Counted from the first letter of the stretch, positions 16,335-25,344 are shown. The stretch: 64,000 nt of DNA from Virgibacillus necropolis (GCF_002224365.1 NZ_CP022437.1:868001-932000), one strand, 5' to 3'. Numbers and translations are program-made. Notes: generated from the sequence alone by a model not told the origin.

Positions 16335-17033
16335 ATGAACAAAGAGAAATCACTTTATCCATTTGAAGTAGATGGGGAAATTAAGAATATCAAGGTGGAT
16401 TCGGTTTATTGCATTGGATACACAGGTAGAAACAAAGAAAAAACAATGGAACATATAAAAGAGCTTGCTGAAATCGGTATTCCAGAACCATTAGAAGTTC
16501 CAACCTTATTCCCGGTGCGGACAAGCAGCTTAAGTCAGGGTAATAAAATTGAAGTTCTTGGTGGAAACACGAGTGGAGAAGCTGAGATTGTATTAATTTT
16601 TGGAGATTCAGAAGATGAAGTATATCTAAGTGTGGGTAGTGATCATACTGATCGATCGTTAGAGGCTGTCGATATTAATAAATCAAAACAAGTTTGTGAT
16701 AAGCCGTGTGCCTCCAAAGCCTGGAAAATTGATAATGTTTTAAGTCATTGGGATGAATTAGAGTTATCTTCCCAAGTTTACGATAATGGTAATTGGCTGG
16801 AATATCAAAAAAATCCTATTTCTTCTATTATCAGTTTAGAAGAAATACAAAATTATCTTCAAAATAAAAAAGTGAAATTAAAAAATAGTGTGATATTTTC
16901 TGGTACAGTGCCTTTGCTTGACGGGTTTAAGTATGGCGATAAGTTTAAAATGCAACTAACTGATCCAATTAATAGTGAATATATTGAAACTTATTATGAT
17001 ATTAAAGACATTTCAGGAGGGGGAGAGTCATGA
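16335..17033 (+). CDS. DUF2848 family protein
   Basis: A 232-residue cytoplasmic protein of the DUF2848 family, recognised from C-I-G-Y-T-G-R-N near residue 27, the P-T-L-F-P-V run, and G-S-D-H-T-D-R near residue 98. The family has a fumarylacetoacetate-hydrolase-like domain but no established reaction. It is followed by a nitrilase whose start overlaps its stop by four bases (ATGA), so their products are made together. With the nitrilase and the DUF1445 hydro-lyase it likely degrades a compound imported by the TRAP transporter. Start: ATG after GAGGGGG. Confidence 0.82.
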   Translation: MNKEKSLYPFEVDGEIKNIKVDSVYCIGYTGRNKEKTMEHIKELAEIGIPEPLEVPTLFPVRTSSLSQGNKIEVLGGNTSGEAEIVLIFGDSEDEVYLSVGSDHTDRSLEAVDINKSKQVCDKPCASKAWKIDNVLSHWDELELSSQVYDNGNWLEYQKNPISSIISLEEIQNYLQNKKVKLKNSVIFSGTVPLLDGFKYGDKFKMQLTDPINSEYIETYYDIKDISGGGES

Positions 17034-17827
17034 AGTATTCAATTTATCAAATGGATATAGTGCCTGGAAATCCAAGCGAAAACAGGCGAAAGGTTCAAGA
17101 GTGGATGGAGGAGGAGGTGAGAAATAGTAATCCCGATACAATAGTTTTGCCGGAATTATGGACCACCGCATATACACTTGATTCACTTGAACAATATGCT
17201 GACCAAAATGGAGAACCGTCCAAGAGTTTTTTACGAGAATTAGCAAAAAAACTCAATGTAAACATAATTGGTGGTTCAGTTACAAATAAAGTTGATGGTA
17301 AGTTTTACAATTCTTCTTTTGTTTATAACCGATCAGGAGAGTTAGTTTATGAATATGACAAAGTTCATCTAGTGCCTATGTTAAATGAACATAACTTTTT
17401 GTCTGTGGGTAAGGCTGTTCCTGAAGTATTTGAGCTCGAGGGAGTCAAAATGGGAGTAATCATATGTTATGATCTTCGTTTTCCAGAAGTGATTCGTTCG
17501 CTTGCGTTAGAAGGAGCCCAGGTATTGCATATTGTTGCTGAATGGCCAAGCGCACGTACCTCCCATTGGAGATATCTTCAAATTGCAAGAGCTATCGAGA
17601 ACCAAATGTATGTTGTTTCATGCAACAGAATTGGGAGTTATGACGGGGTTTCCTTCTGTGGGAATTCAATGGTAATTAATCCTTGGGGAGATATTTTGCT
17701 AGAAGGTTCAGAGTCAAACGAAGAATCGTTACGAGTATCCTTAGACCTAGAAAAAGTTATTCAAGTTAGGAATGATGTCCCAATATTTTCAAGTAGGGTA
17801 CCTCATTTATATAAAAAAGAGAATTAG
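17030..17827 (+). CDS. carbon-nitrogen hydrolase (nitrilase superfamily)
   Basis: Cytoplasmic amidase of 265 residues with the full catalytic triad: Glu42 (V-L-P-E-L-W), Lys111 (Y-D-K-V-H-L) and Cys146 (I-I-C-Y-D-L-R-F-P-E). The pattern is closest to omega-amidase/YafV-like members, which hydrolyse omega-amides of dicarboxylic acids. It overlaps the DUF2848 gene and precedes the TRAP periplasmic-type binding protein by 15 bases. The likely role is deamidation of an imported amide to give a dicarboxylate; substrate is inferred. Confidence 0.9.
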   Translation: MKYSIYQMDIVPGNPSENRRKVQEWMEEEVRNSNPDTIVLPELWTTAYTLDSLEQYADQNGEPSKSFLRELAKKLNVNIIGGSVTNKVDGKFYNSSFVYNRSGELVYEYDKVHLVPMLNEHNFLSVGKAVPEVFELEGVKMGVIICYDLRFPEVIRSLALEGAQVLHIVAEWPSARTSHWRYLQIARAIENQMYVVSCNRIGSYDGVSFCGNSMVINPWGDILLEGSESNEESLRVSLDLEKVIQVRNDVPIFSSRVPHLYKKEN

Positions 17828-17842
17828 AAAGGGGAGAAAAAA

Positions 17843-18838
17843 ATGAAAAAGATAATTATGTTAACAGTTGTCGCAATGTTCGCTATAATTTTAGCTGCTT
17901 GTTCAGATTCAAGTTCGGGTGAAAGCAGTGGGGAAAGCAAGACTATTAAGTTGGCCCATTCAGGATCTGAAACTCATCAGTATCATATTGCTGCTAAAAA
18001 ATTCAAGGAATTGGTTGATGAAAAAACAGATGGGGAGTTACAAATTGAAATTCATCCTAATGCTACCCTTGGAAGTGAAGCGGATGTTATCGAACAAGTG
18101 ATAGGGGGATCTGTTGAAATGACAACAGTAGCTGCGGATAGTTCTTTCGCAAATACTGTTCCAGAAATGAATGTTTTCGGGATACCATATTTATTCATTG
18201 ATAGAGAACATGTGTACAGTGTGCTTGATGGTGAGATAGGGAAAGATTTATTAAAAATGACTAGTGAAAATAGCCTTAAGGGTTTGGGATATTGGGAAGT
18301 TGGATTTAGACATCTAACAAATAACCAAAGAGAAATTGTTACACCAGCTGATGCGGAAGGGTTAAAAATTCGCGTTCAACCTGCTCCTGTATGGGAAACA
18401 CACATGAAGGCTATAGGTGCAAGCCCAACACCTGTCGCATTTAATGAATTATATTCGGCTCTTGATCAAGGTGTAGTAGATGGACAGGAAAATCCTTTAC
18501 CAACAATAAATTCAATGAAATTCTATGAGGTACAAAAGTATATTTCTCTTACTTCACATACTTATTCACCAGCCATTGTAGTAATGAATGAAAGTTTTTT
18601 TGATGGTTTAAGTGAAGATCATAAAAAGGCTGTACAAAGTGCTGTTAAAGAAACTACAGATTATCAAAGACAATTTCTTGCCGACAAAGAAGAAGAGATT
18701 AAACAAACATTAAAAGAAAATGACGTAATCATTACTGAACCTGACCGTGAGGCTTTTCGTGAGGCGACTAAAAATGTAAAAGATGCAGTTAGTGAAGAAG
18801 TCCCGCAAGAGCTAATTGATAGAATCAAAGAACAATAA
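17843..18838 (+). CDS. dctP: TRAP transporter substrate-binding lipoprotein (DctP family)
   Basis: Extracytoplasmic binding protein of 331 residues. The signal peptide ends in the lipobox L-A-A-C with Cys20, followed by a Ser/Gly-rich linker. The mature part shows the DctP pattern: H-x-G-S-E near 38, H-P-N-A-T-L-G-S-E near 68, and the carboxylate-binding Arg in L-K-I-R-V-Q (about residue 176). TRAP receptors bind organic acids. A hairpin between this gene and the two membrane genes would give excess receptor. Start: ATG after AAAGGGGAG. Confidence 0.93.
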   Translation: MKKIIMLTVVAMFAIILAACSDSSSGESSGESKTIKLAHSGSETHQYHIAAKKFKELVDEKTDGELQIEIHPNATLGSEADVIEQVIGGSVEMTTVAADSSFANTVPEMNVFGIPYLFIDREHVYSVLDGEIGKDLLKMTSENSLKGLGYWEVGFRHLTNNQREIVTPADAEGLKIRVQPAPVWETHMKAIGASPTPVAFNELYSALDQGVVDGQENPLPTINSMKFYEVQKYISLTSHTYSPAIVVMNESFFDGLSEDHKKAVQSAVKETTDYQRQFLADKEEEIKQTLKENDVIITEPDREAFREATKNVKDAVSEEVPQELIDRIKEQ

Positions 18839-18845
18839 ATAGAGT

Positions 18846-18871
18846 AGCCCATAATACAAGCATTATGGGCT
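18846..18871 (+). terminator. attenuating hairpin between dctP and dctQ
   Basis: Perfect 10-bp stem AGCCCATAAT with ATTATGGGCT and a six-base loop, 7 bases after the dctP stop and followed only by GCTTTTA. It is likely a partial terminator or 3' stabiliser that raises receptor over permease. Confidence 0.7.
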
Positions 18872-18895
18872 GCTTTTACAAAGGGTTGTGATTCA

Positions 18896-19354
18896 ATGTT
18901 ACTTAATAAATTTGATACGTTTCTTGGGAAATTATTAGAGACAATTACAACGATAGCTTTATCGGCAACAGTAATAATTACCTTTTTACAAGTAGTTTAT
19001 CGTTATGCCCTGCAACAACCGCTAAGTTGGTCACAAGAGGTTTTAATGATTTGTTTTGTTTATAGCATTCTGTTTGGATCTGCGCTTGCGATTAAAAATA
19101 AAGAGCATCTAACTGTTGATCTATACGATAATCCTTCTAAATGGTTTTCAAGAATCTTAAAAACGGTAGAGTTTATAGTTGTAGGGGTTTTAATCATTGT
19201 GCTTATATACTATGGGTATATATTAGTAATGGAAAATTTTGCTTCAGGTCAAATTCTTGGAATTCTTCCAGTGAAAAAAGCTTACGTATACATGGCAGTC
19301 CCTATAAGTGCACTATTCATGCTATACTTCCACATTAAGAAGGTGTTCACATGA
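18896..19354 (+). CDS. dctQ: TRAP transporter small permease (DctQ family)
   Basis: Membrane protein of 152 residues with four hydrophobic segments and the DctQ marks V-V-Y-R-Y near residue 38 and L-S-W-S-Q-E near 47. It pairs with the large permease, whose start codon overlaps its stop (ATGA), so the two are translationally coupled. AAAGGG precedes the start by eight bases. Confidence 0.9.
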   Translation: MLLNKFDTFLGKLLETITTIALSATVIITFLQVVYRYALQQPLSWSQEVLMICFVYSILFGSALAIKNKEHLTVDLYDNPSKWFSRILKTVEFIVVGVLIIVLIYYGYILVMENFASGQILGILPVKKAYVYMAVPISALFMLYFHIKKVFT

Positions 19355-20625
19355 TTTGGTTAGTTGTATTATTATTTATTCTAATTTTACTAAGAGTTCC
19401 AATTGCCTTTGCATTAGGAGCCGTATCTATTTTCGGAATCATGCTAACTGATATCGAGTTATTAATAAATGTGCCAAGAAAGGTTTTTAGTGGGATAGAC
19501 AATTTCACCCTTGTAGCAGTACCTCTATTTATTCTTGCAGGTGAAATTATGACAAAAGGGGGAATTTCGAAACGTTTAATCGATTTTTCGAAAACTATCG
19601 TAGGTCCTCTTCCTGGTGGACTAGCTATGGTAGTAGTTCTATCCAGTATATTTTTCTCGGCTTTAACCGGTACAGCAATTGCTGCAGCAGCTGCTATTGG
19701 AGGGATGATGATTCCCGCAATGAATAAAGAAGGGTATGATCCCCGTTTTTCAGCAAGTCTTGTAGCTACTTCATCTACAATCGGGCCTATCATACCACCT
19801 AGTATAGTATTGATTTTGTACGGAGTAATTGCAAGCGTTTCAATAGGTGATTTGTTCATTGCTGGAGTAATCCCTGGTTTATTAATGGGCTTAGGCTTAA
19901 TGGGATACAGTTACTACATTGGTAAGAAAAAGAACTATCGATCTAGTGATAGGAAAGCTACCTTTAAGGAAGTAATTGTGGGGGCTAAAGATGCAGTATT
20001 GGCATTACTTATGCCGATTATCATAATTGGTGGTATAGTCTCTGGCATTTTCACACCTACTGAATCTGGGGTTGTAGCAGTATTTTATTCATTAGTAATA
20101 GGTTTATTCGTTTACAGGGAGATATCGATAAAAGATTTATGGAAAATCATGTTAGATACAGCCAAAACTACAGCAACGATCGTATTTTTAATTGGAACAG
20201 CATCTTTATTTATATGGTTTTTATCATTTAACCAAATACCAAATCAACTTATAGAATTGATGGGTCCAGTATCTGATAATCCTATTATTTTACTACTTGT
20301 AATAAATATAGTTTTATTAATTTCTGGTACTTTCATCGATACGATAAGTGCTGTTTCTATATTTACTCCACTGTTCTTACCATTAGTTTTAGCAGCTGGT
20401 ATAGACCCAGTTCATTTTGGGATTGTGTTAGCAGTTAACCTTACTATTGGTATGGTTACGCCACCCCTAGGTGTGTGTTTATTTGTAACATCATCTATCG
20501 CAAAGATAAAAGTACCAAAGATGTTTAAATACTTATTTCCACAAGTTGCAATATTGATTATTGTTCTAATAATCGTTACTTATTTGCCAGAACTGATTTT
20601 ATTTCCTGTAGGACTACTTGAATAG
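19351..20625 (+). CDS. dctM: TRAP transporter large permease (DctM family)
   Basis: Membrane protein of 424 residues with about 12 segments, the sodium-driven carrier of the TRAP system. Family marks: V-P-L-F-I-L-A-G-E-I-M near residue 54, S-A-L-T-G-T-A-I-A-A-A near 107, I-P-P-S-I in the middle and T-P-P-L-G-V near the C-terminus. Normal length. The small and large subunits together with the lipoprotein make a complete TRAP importer for an organic acid. Confidence 0.94.
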   Translation: MIWLVVLLFILILLRVPIAFALGAVSIFGIMLTDIELLINVPRKVFSGIDNFTLVAVPLFILAGEIMTKGGISKRLIDFSKTIVGPLPGGLAMVVVLSSIFFSALTGTAIAAAAAIGGMMIPAMNKEGYDPRFSASLVATSSTIGPIIPPSIVLILYGVIASVSIGDLFIAGVIPGLLMGLGLMGYSYYIGKKKNYRSSDRKATFKEVIVGAKDAVLALLMPIIIIGGIVSGIFTPTESGVVAVFYSLVIGLFVYREISIKDLWKIMLDTAKTTATIVFLIGTASLFIWFLSFNQIPNQLIELMGPVSDNPIILLLVINIVLLISGTFIDTISAVSIFTPLFLPLVLAAGIDPVHFGIVLAVNLTIGMVTPPLGVCLFVTSSIAKIKVPKMFKYLFPQVAILIIVLIIVTYLPELILFPVGLLE

Positions 20626-20640
20626 ATAAGGGGAAATGAT

Positions 20641-21408
20641 ATGAACCCAAGCAATCAAAGATTAATATATCGAAAGAATTTGGATGCCAATACGACGTCT
20701 GGTCTATGCAATAATTATTTACAGGCAAACCTTATTACACTACCAAAACAATATGCGTTTGAATTCTTGCTATTCTGTCAGAGGAATCCTAAGTCTTGTC
20801 CTTTGATAGATGTCCTTGAAGCTGGCAATGTCACTCCAACCATAGCAGATGCGGATATTCGAACGGACATTCCTAAATACAGGGTTTATGAGAATGGGGT
20901 TTTTAGTAAAGAAGTTTTGGATATTTGTGATGTATGGGAGGATGACTTTGTTAGTTTTTTAATTGGTTGTAGTTTTACATTTGAAAAGGCGCTTAAGCGA
21001 GCTGGAATTCGAATGCTACACCAAGAACAGAACAAAGTAGTTCCCATGTTTAAAACGAATATACCTTGTGTCAAAGCTGGTATATTTGAAGGGAATATGG
21101 TAGTTAGTATGAGGGCATTAAAACAAGAAGAAGTTATGATTGCAACAAAAATAACTGAACAGTTTAAAACGTCACACGGCATCCCTATTCATATAGGAAA
21201 ACCTGAGGAAATAGGGATCACCAATATTCATGCACCTGACTATGGTGAAAGCGTCATTTTTGATGAAAAAGAAAGGTTACCAGTATTTTGGCCTTGTGGA
21301 GTTACACCCCAAAACGTATGTTTACATGCAAAACCAACTATAATGATGTCACATGCACCAGGACATATGTTAATTACTGATCGAAAAGAAGAATATAATA
21401 GTTTTTGA
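20641..21408 (+). CDS. putative hydro-lyase, DUF1445/YcsI family
   Basis: A 255-residue cytoplasmic protein of the D-glutamate cyclase-like DUF1445 family. Marks: S-G-L-C-N-N-Y-L-Q-A-N-L near the N-terminus, D-D-F-V-S-F-L-I-G-C-S-F-T-F-E near residue 101, and the C-terminal F-W-P-C-G-V-T-P-Q and S-H-A-P-G-H-M-L-I-T-D. The family includes D-glutamate cyclase and uncharacterised hydro-lyases. It closes the operon, 15 bases after dctM. Together with the nitrilase it suggests breakdown of a cyclic or hydroxylated acid. AAGGGG precedes the ATG. Confidence 0.88.
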   Translation: MNPSNQRLIYRKNLDANTTSGLCNNYLQANLITLPKQYAFEFLLFCQRNPKSCPLIDVLEAGNVTPTIADADIRTDIPKYRVYENGVFSKEVLDICDVWEDDFVSFLIGCSFTFEKALKRAGIRMLHQEQNKVVPMFKTNIPCVKAGIFEGNMVVSMRALKQEEVMIATKITEQFKTSHGIPIHIGKPEEIGITNIHAPDYGESVIFDEKERLPVFWPCGVTPQNVCLHAKPTIMMSHAPGHMLITDRKEEYNSF

Positions 21409-21507
21409 TTTTTCGAGTACCTGCCACTTCCGATTTTATGTCATATATTGTCGACTAAGATTATTAGGTTTGTAAAAGCTGTTAGAACTAATGTGCGTGA
21501 TCTTACT

Positions 21508-21532
21508 GCCATTGGAGCTAGTGGCTTTTTTT
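21508..21532 (+). terminator. terminator of the TRAP operon
   Basis: GCCATTG and TAGTGGC form a 7-bp stem (two G-T pairs) with a short loop and are followed by seven T, 100 bases after the DUF1445 stop. Confidence 0.7.
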
Positions 21533-21701
21533 GTGAAGAAAGGTTGTAGCTTAGATGATATTTCCCGCTTATTATTATGATGGTAGCTTACTATGAAAAT
21601 AAACAAAAAATCAGCAGGAGTACAATCCTAAATTTCTCCCGCTAACACATTTTAAGCCAAGTAGATTTTTTTGTGCATCGGTTGCCTTTATTAGAATTAT
21701 A

Positions 21702-22053
21702 GTGGCATTGCCAGATAAGTATGCGAGAGGAACATTTTCTAGGTCAACAATAACTAGATCGTCTGGTTTATTTTGTACAACGTATTGCCCCCCTTACTCT
21801 GTTCTTCGTTATCGCAAACAAGTGGAACTTGCTTTTGCGCATGAATCCAATCAGTTAGTTTCCATCATGCGTCATATAAAGGTACCAGTTAAACAAAAGT
21901 ACAGACCTTTTTCATTATGAGGATACATTTCGACTCATTAAGCGAATCATCAAGCATGTTCGGGCAACCATTTTGCCCAAGGATCATGTTGAGAAAATAA
22001 AGGAATTACAGCTCCAGCAGGTTGAACAGCTATCATTACCTTCAGTTGTCTAA
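21702..22053 (+). pseudogene. unassigned decayed coding remnant
   Basis: Two overlapping open stretches in different frames: one to 21920 and another ending in TAA at 22051-22053. The second reads as a plausible protein C-terminus (F-R-L-I-K-R-I-I-K-H-V-R, then P-K-D-H-V-E-K-I-K-E-L). I do not recognise the family. There is no start signal and a frame change is needed, so this looks like a dead gene. The rest of 21533-22240 shows no gene. Confidence 0.3.
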
Positions 22054-22240
22054 ATTCCATTTTAGTCAAACAGCTTTAAAAAAAACTGTTTATGTCCAAG
22101 GGGGAAGTATGGCCTTTTTTCGACCTGACATTAATGAATATTCAGTTAATGTTACTGCGTTCTACTGCATTTACTTTTACTCCCAATTTCGGAATTGAAG
22201 ATGGACGTTTTTAATCTAAAATTTTATTAAAAGGTACTTT

Positions 22241-23110
22241 TTGAACATCCTCTATTATAAGGAAGATGGCAAAATTATAATGAATTTTCCTACTAAAAAT
22301 AAGTGGGGAGCAAAGTCCAAGCTGGAATATGTAGAAAAAGGACTGGATGAGCTCGTACCATTAATGGAGAAGTTAGGGATTCAATTGATTGCCATACCAC
22401 CTTTAGGAAGTGGAAATGGAGGACTGGTCTGGAGCGAGGTAAAGAAATTGATTGAAGAGAAGCTAACAGCAGTGGATGAGAAGGTGTAGATCTTTATTTA
22501 TGAACCATCTCAAAATTATGTGTCACAACCGAAAGTAGAACCCAACCTGAGCCTGTCAGCACTTGTATTGATGAATATCAAAGATCACCTTAATAAATTT
22601 GATACGTTACGACTACAAAAAACAGCTTTCTATATGATTGTTTTTTCTCGGGAGCATTATTTCAATTTCACAAGACATAAATACGGCCCATATGATAATT
22701 CTATTTCTATTGTCAGTAGGAACATTAAAGAATTTCAGAAATATCATGGTGTAAAAAGTACACAAGAGGCCTATGGTATTTTGTATAATAAAATTGTAAG
22801 TGGTCATGTTGAATCAAAGCTTGCAACTTTACGACCATTCATTAAAAAAGCAGCAGATTACGTTAATACATTCAATACCAATCATGAATTAGAATGCTTG
22901 TCTACAGTTACGTATTTATTAAGAGAAAAAGAAGAATTAACACAAGCTGAAATTGTAGATGAATATAAACGTTGGTCAAAAGATAAAGCCAAAAGGTTTT
23001 CGGAAGAGGATATCATAAACGGTATTGATAAGTTGTTCGACCTCCGTATTATCGAAAAAACGTTAATGGGGTATAGACTTAATCAATCGCATGCATTTAA
23101 TCATAAATAG
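22241..23110 (+). pseudogene. darG: broken DarG-like antitoxin (macrodomain plus C-terminal domain)
   Basis: One reading frame split by a TAG at 22487-22489. Before it lies the second half of a macrodomain (I-M-N-F-P-T-K, S-K-L-E-Y-V-E-K-G-L, then A-I-P-P-L-G-S-G-N-G-G-L). After it the frame continues with I-F-I-Y-E-P and about 200 residues matching the DarG C-terminal region (L-Q-K-T-A-F-Y-M, then R-H-K-Y-G-P-Y). DarG is the DNA ADP-ribosyl glycohydrolase that neutralises the toxin DarT. The first 70 or so residues, including the usual N-terminal V-N-T-V-N loop, are missing and no DarT gene is present. The downstream GTG at 22520 has no ribosome binding site. I therefore call it a remnant of a lost toxin-antitoxin locus. 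Confidence 0.7.
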
Positions 23111-23127
23111 AAACGGTTGTTCATTAC

Positions 23128-23155
23128 AGCATCTCATAGGAGGTGCTATTTTTTT
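23128..23155 (+). terminator. terminator after the darG remnant
   Basis: AGCATCTC and GAGGTGCT pair with one wobble around ATAG, followed by A and seven T. It begins 18 bases after the remnant stop codon. Confidence 0.75.
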
Positions 23156-23192
23156 ATGCTCAATTTTAGGAAGTGGGATCAGTTTTAGTTTT

Positions 23193-23238
23193 GGTGCCTG
23201 TCACCCAAAACGATTCAGAATTGTTGGGTAGCAGGCAT
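23193..23238. repeat. REP-like palindrome, family A, copy 1
   Basis: Imperfect inverted repeat opening with GGTGCCTGTCACCC and closing with GGGTAGCAGGCAT around an ATTCAGAAT centre. Related copies lie at 28195, 45979 and (half) 63113. Confidence 0.7.
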
Positions 23239-23302
23239 GTATTATAAAAACGATGGTTACAGTCATCTGATAGAGCCAGTTGTGCCATCTTTTTGATCCA
23301 CC

Positions 23303-23354
23303 CTCCTATATAATGAAGGGACGAGTGCAAATTCATTATATAGGAAGTTTTTTT
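23303..23354 (+). terminator. long hairpin with T run
   Basis: Perfect 14-bp arms (TCCTATATAATGAA and its complement) around a 14-base loop, then AG and seven T. It lies directly before the IS21 remnant. Confidence 0.65.
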
Positions 23355-23531
23355 GTGATTAAATATCGAGAAATTTTAAGCCTTCATGCACAAGAAGTCA
23401 TGCAAAGGGGGATAGCTTCAAGTAGTGGTCATTCCAAGAATATGATTACGGTCACTAGATTTTCCCCCCCTTTGATTACAGCCATAAGAATGTACCACCT
23501 CTGCCTTGTTTTTTACCAGCGTTTGCCATAA
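23355..23531 (+). pseudogene. IS21 IstA transposase N-terminal remnant
   Basis: The frame starting at 23355 encodes V-I-K-Y-R-E-I-L-S-L-H-A-Q-E, then Q-R-G-I-A-S-S-S-G-H-S-K-N. This is the N-terminal helix-turn-helix of IS21-family IstA (usually Y-x-E-I-L-R-L, then S-x-R-x-I-A-x-x-x-G-x-S-R-N-T). The match is lost after about 35 residues and no integrase core or IstB follows. It is a fossil. The rest of the gap up to 23746 holds nothing I recognise. Confidence 0.6.
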
Positions 23532-23758
23532 GTTTTACCACTTACATGTTTACCAATGAGGTAACGTCAAGGCTTTGGAAGGTAAAAAGGCCTAATTTAT
23601 CCTAATTTTTACTGAGGAATCTGATAGTACTTTTATTTGTTTGTCTGGTTGTTTATTATTTTTGTTCACTAGTTCCCCTACTACGCACAAATTACTTTAA
23701 TTGAAGTTCTAGTCATTTTTGAATACCATATAATTAAATATGACTAGGAGGGATCAGG

Positions 23759-25129
23759 GTGGATTTAAATGAACGTGCTTACATTATTTTGAAGTATATA
23801 TTAGATTTCTCATTTGATGAAATTTTTATTACGGATGCTAAAGGGAATATTATTTATACGAGAGAATCAAAGGAAAAGTTATTTGGCATACCTCATGAAA
23901 AAATAATACATCAAAACGTTTTTGATTTAGAAAAGGAAGGAATTTTTGTTCCATCTATAATTGTAAATGTTTTAAAAGAGAAAAAGGAAAAGACATTTGT
24001 CCAGGAAACAAGAAATAAAAGCAAGTTGATTATCGCCGGATATCCAATATTTGATGAAGATAATACATTAATTGGTGCAATTAGTTTTTCCAGAGATATT
24101 ACAGAGGTTGAAAGTCTCAAAAAAGAAAATGAACAGGTAGCAAGAGCGATTGAACAATATAGAGAGGAAATAGCAACATTAAAAAGACAGACAGTGAAAC
24201 CTTTTCATATGAAAAACAGCAAAATGGACAAGGTACTGGATATTGCTTACAAAGCGGCGGATTTGGATATTACTGTCCTAATTGATGGAGAGTCAGGGGT
24301 AGGTAAAAATCACTTGGCACAAAAAGTTCATGAAATCTCCTCAAGAAGAAATGAGCCTTTTATTGAGGTGAACTGTGGTGCCATTTCTGAATCTCTGATT
24401 GAGTCTGAATTGTTTGGCTATGAGGAGGGAGCATTTACAGGAGCAAAAAAAGGAGGAAATAAGGGTTATTTTGAAGCTGCAGGTGAAGGAACTCTTTTTC
24501 TTGATGAGATTGGGGAGCTGCCGATGAATCTTCAGGTGAAATTTTTATCTGTTCTGCAAAACCAATTTTTTATGAGGGTTGGAGGAAATAAAAAGATAGA
24601 AAAGCAATGCAGAATTATTTGTGCAACCAATCAAAATCTGGAAGAACTGATTCGTAAAAAACAATTTAGAGAAGATCTGTATTATCGAATAAATGTAATG
24701 AAATTAACCATGCCACCCCTAAGAGAACGCAGAGAGGATTTGATTTCTTTGGTTTATGAAATTACAGAAGGATTCAATACAAAATACAGGACGCAAAAGT
24801 ATTTATCACCAGAACTGATTGCTTGGATCAGTAAACAAGAATGGCCAGGGAATATCCGGGAATTACAAAATTTTATTGAAAAAGCAATGATTGTTTCAGA
24901 GACCAATGAAATTACTCTTGAGATTATTGAAGTAATTACGGATAGAAAATCATCCAAATTCTATCAAGATATGACACTTAATGAATACATCGAAAGCGCA
25001 GAAAAAGAATTTATTTTACAAATGTACAATAAATATCCATCGAGCATTCAACTGGGAGAAAAACTAGGAATCAGTCAATCAACTGCAAACCGAAAAATTC
25101 GAAAATATATAGGCGGTAGTCAAACTTGA
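23759..25129 (+). CDS. sigma-54-dependent activator with PAS domain (RocR-like)
   Basis: Enhancer-binding protein of 456 residues. Residues about 10-115 are a PAS sensor (F-I-T-D-A-K-G-N-I-I-Y, then G-A-I-S-F-S-R-D-I-T), 120-145 a coiled linker, and 150-385 an AAA+ domain: Walker A G-E-S-G-V-G-K, the sigma-54 contact loop G-A-F-T-G-A, Walker B T-L-F-L-D-E-I-G-E and R-finger region. The C-terminus is a Fis/TyrR-type HTH (L-G-E-K-L-G-I-S-Q-S-T-A-N-R). The start is GTG at 23759 after AGGAGGGA. Two sigma-54 promoters in this window (25328 and 32868) are obvious candidates for its control. RocR governs arginine use in Bacillus and the gene downstream is a ureohydrolase, so a guanidino compound may be the signal (inference). 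Confidence 0.92.
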   Translation: MDLNERAYIILKYILDFSFDEIFITDAKGNIIYTRESKEKLFGIPHEKIIHQNVFDLEKEGIFVPSIIVNVLKEKKEKTFVQETRNKSKLIIAGYPIFDEDNTLIGAISFSRDITEVESLKKENEQVARAIEQYREEIATLKRQTVKPFHMKNSKMDKVLDIAYKAADLDITVLIDGESGVGKNHLAQKVHEISSRRNEPFIEVNCGAISESLIESELFGYEEGAFTGAKKGGNKGYFEAAGEGTLFLDEIGELPMNLQVKFLSVLQNQFFMRVGGNKKIEKQCRIICATNQNLEELIRKKQFREDLYYRINVMKLTMPPLRERREDLISLVYEITEGFNTKYRTQKYLSPELIAWISKQEWPGNIRELQNFIEKAMIVSETNEITLEIIEVITDRKSSKFYQDMTLNEYIESAEKEFILQMYNKYPSSIQLGEKLGISQSTANRKIRKYIGGSQT

Positions 25130-25270
25130 CTAAAAATAACCTGTTTATGGACTGAAAAACGATTGTTCTTTTCCTTTAATAAATTTATTATTTGTTGTGC
25201 TCCATTTCGTTCTTAATTTTTGTTTGACAGTGAAACGCGTACATGAAGCCGATTTTCTAATTTTTAATCA

Positions 25271-25306
25271 AGCAGTCTGGTATTCGATTTACCAGACTGC
25301 TTTTAC
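25271..25306 (+). terminator. terminator between the activator and the sigma-54 promoter
   Basis: AGCAGTCTGGTA and TACCAGACTGCT form a perfect 12-bp stem, followed by TTTACTTTTTT. It ends about 22 bases before the sigma-54 promoter and would block read-through from the activator gene. Confidence 0.88.
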
Positions 25307-25327
25307 TTTTTTATTATTTTTTACAAG

Positions 25328-25344
25328 TTGGCATAGTTTTTGCA
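25328..25344 (+). promoter_or_regulatory. sigma-54 (SigL) promoter 1
   Basis: TTGGCATAGTTTTTGCA matches the -24/-12 consensus TGGCAC-N5-TTGCW with exact spacing. Transcription should start near 25355 and run into the MFS and ureohydrolase genes. Confidence 0.85.

Noticed and set aside
19347-19859. 170-codon minus-strand frame opposite dctM
   Set aside because: Shadow of the TRAP permease gene; the amino-acid pattern is the complement of hydrophobic codons and has no family features.
22520-23110. Stand-alone gene starting at GTG 22520
   Set aside because: It continues the frame of the macrodomain fragment after one TAG and has no ribosome binding site, so a broken darG explains it better.
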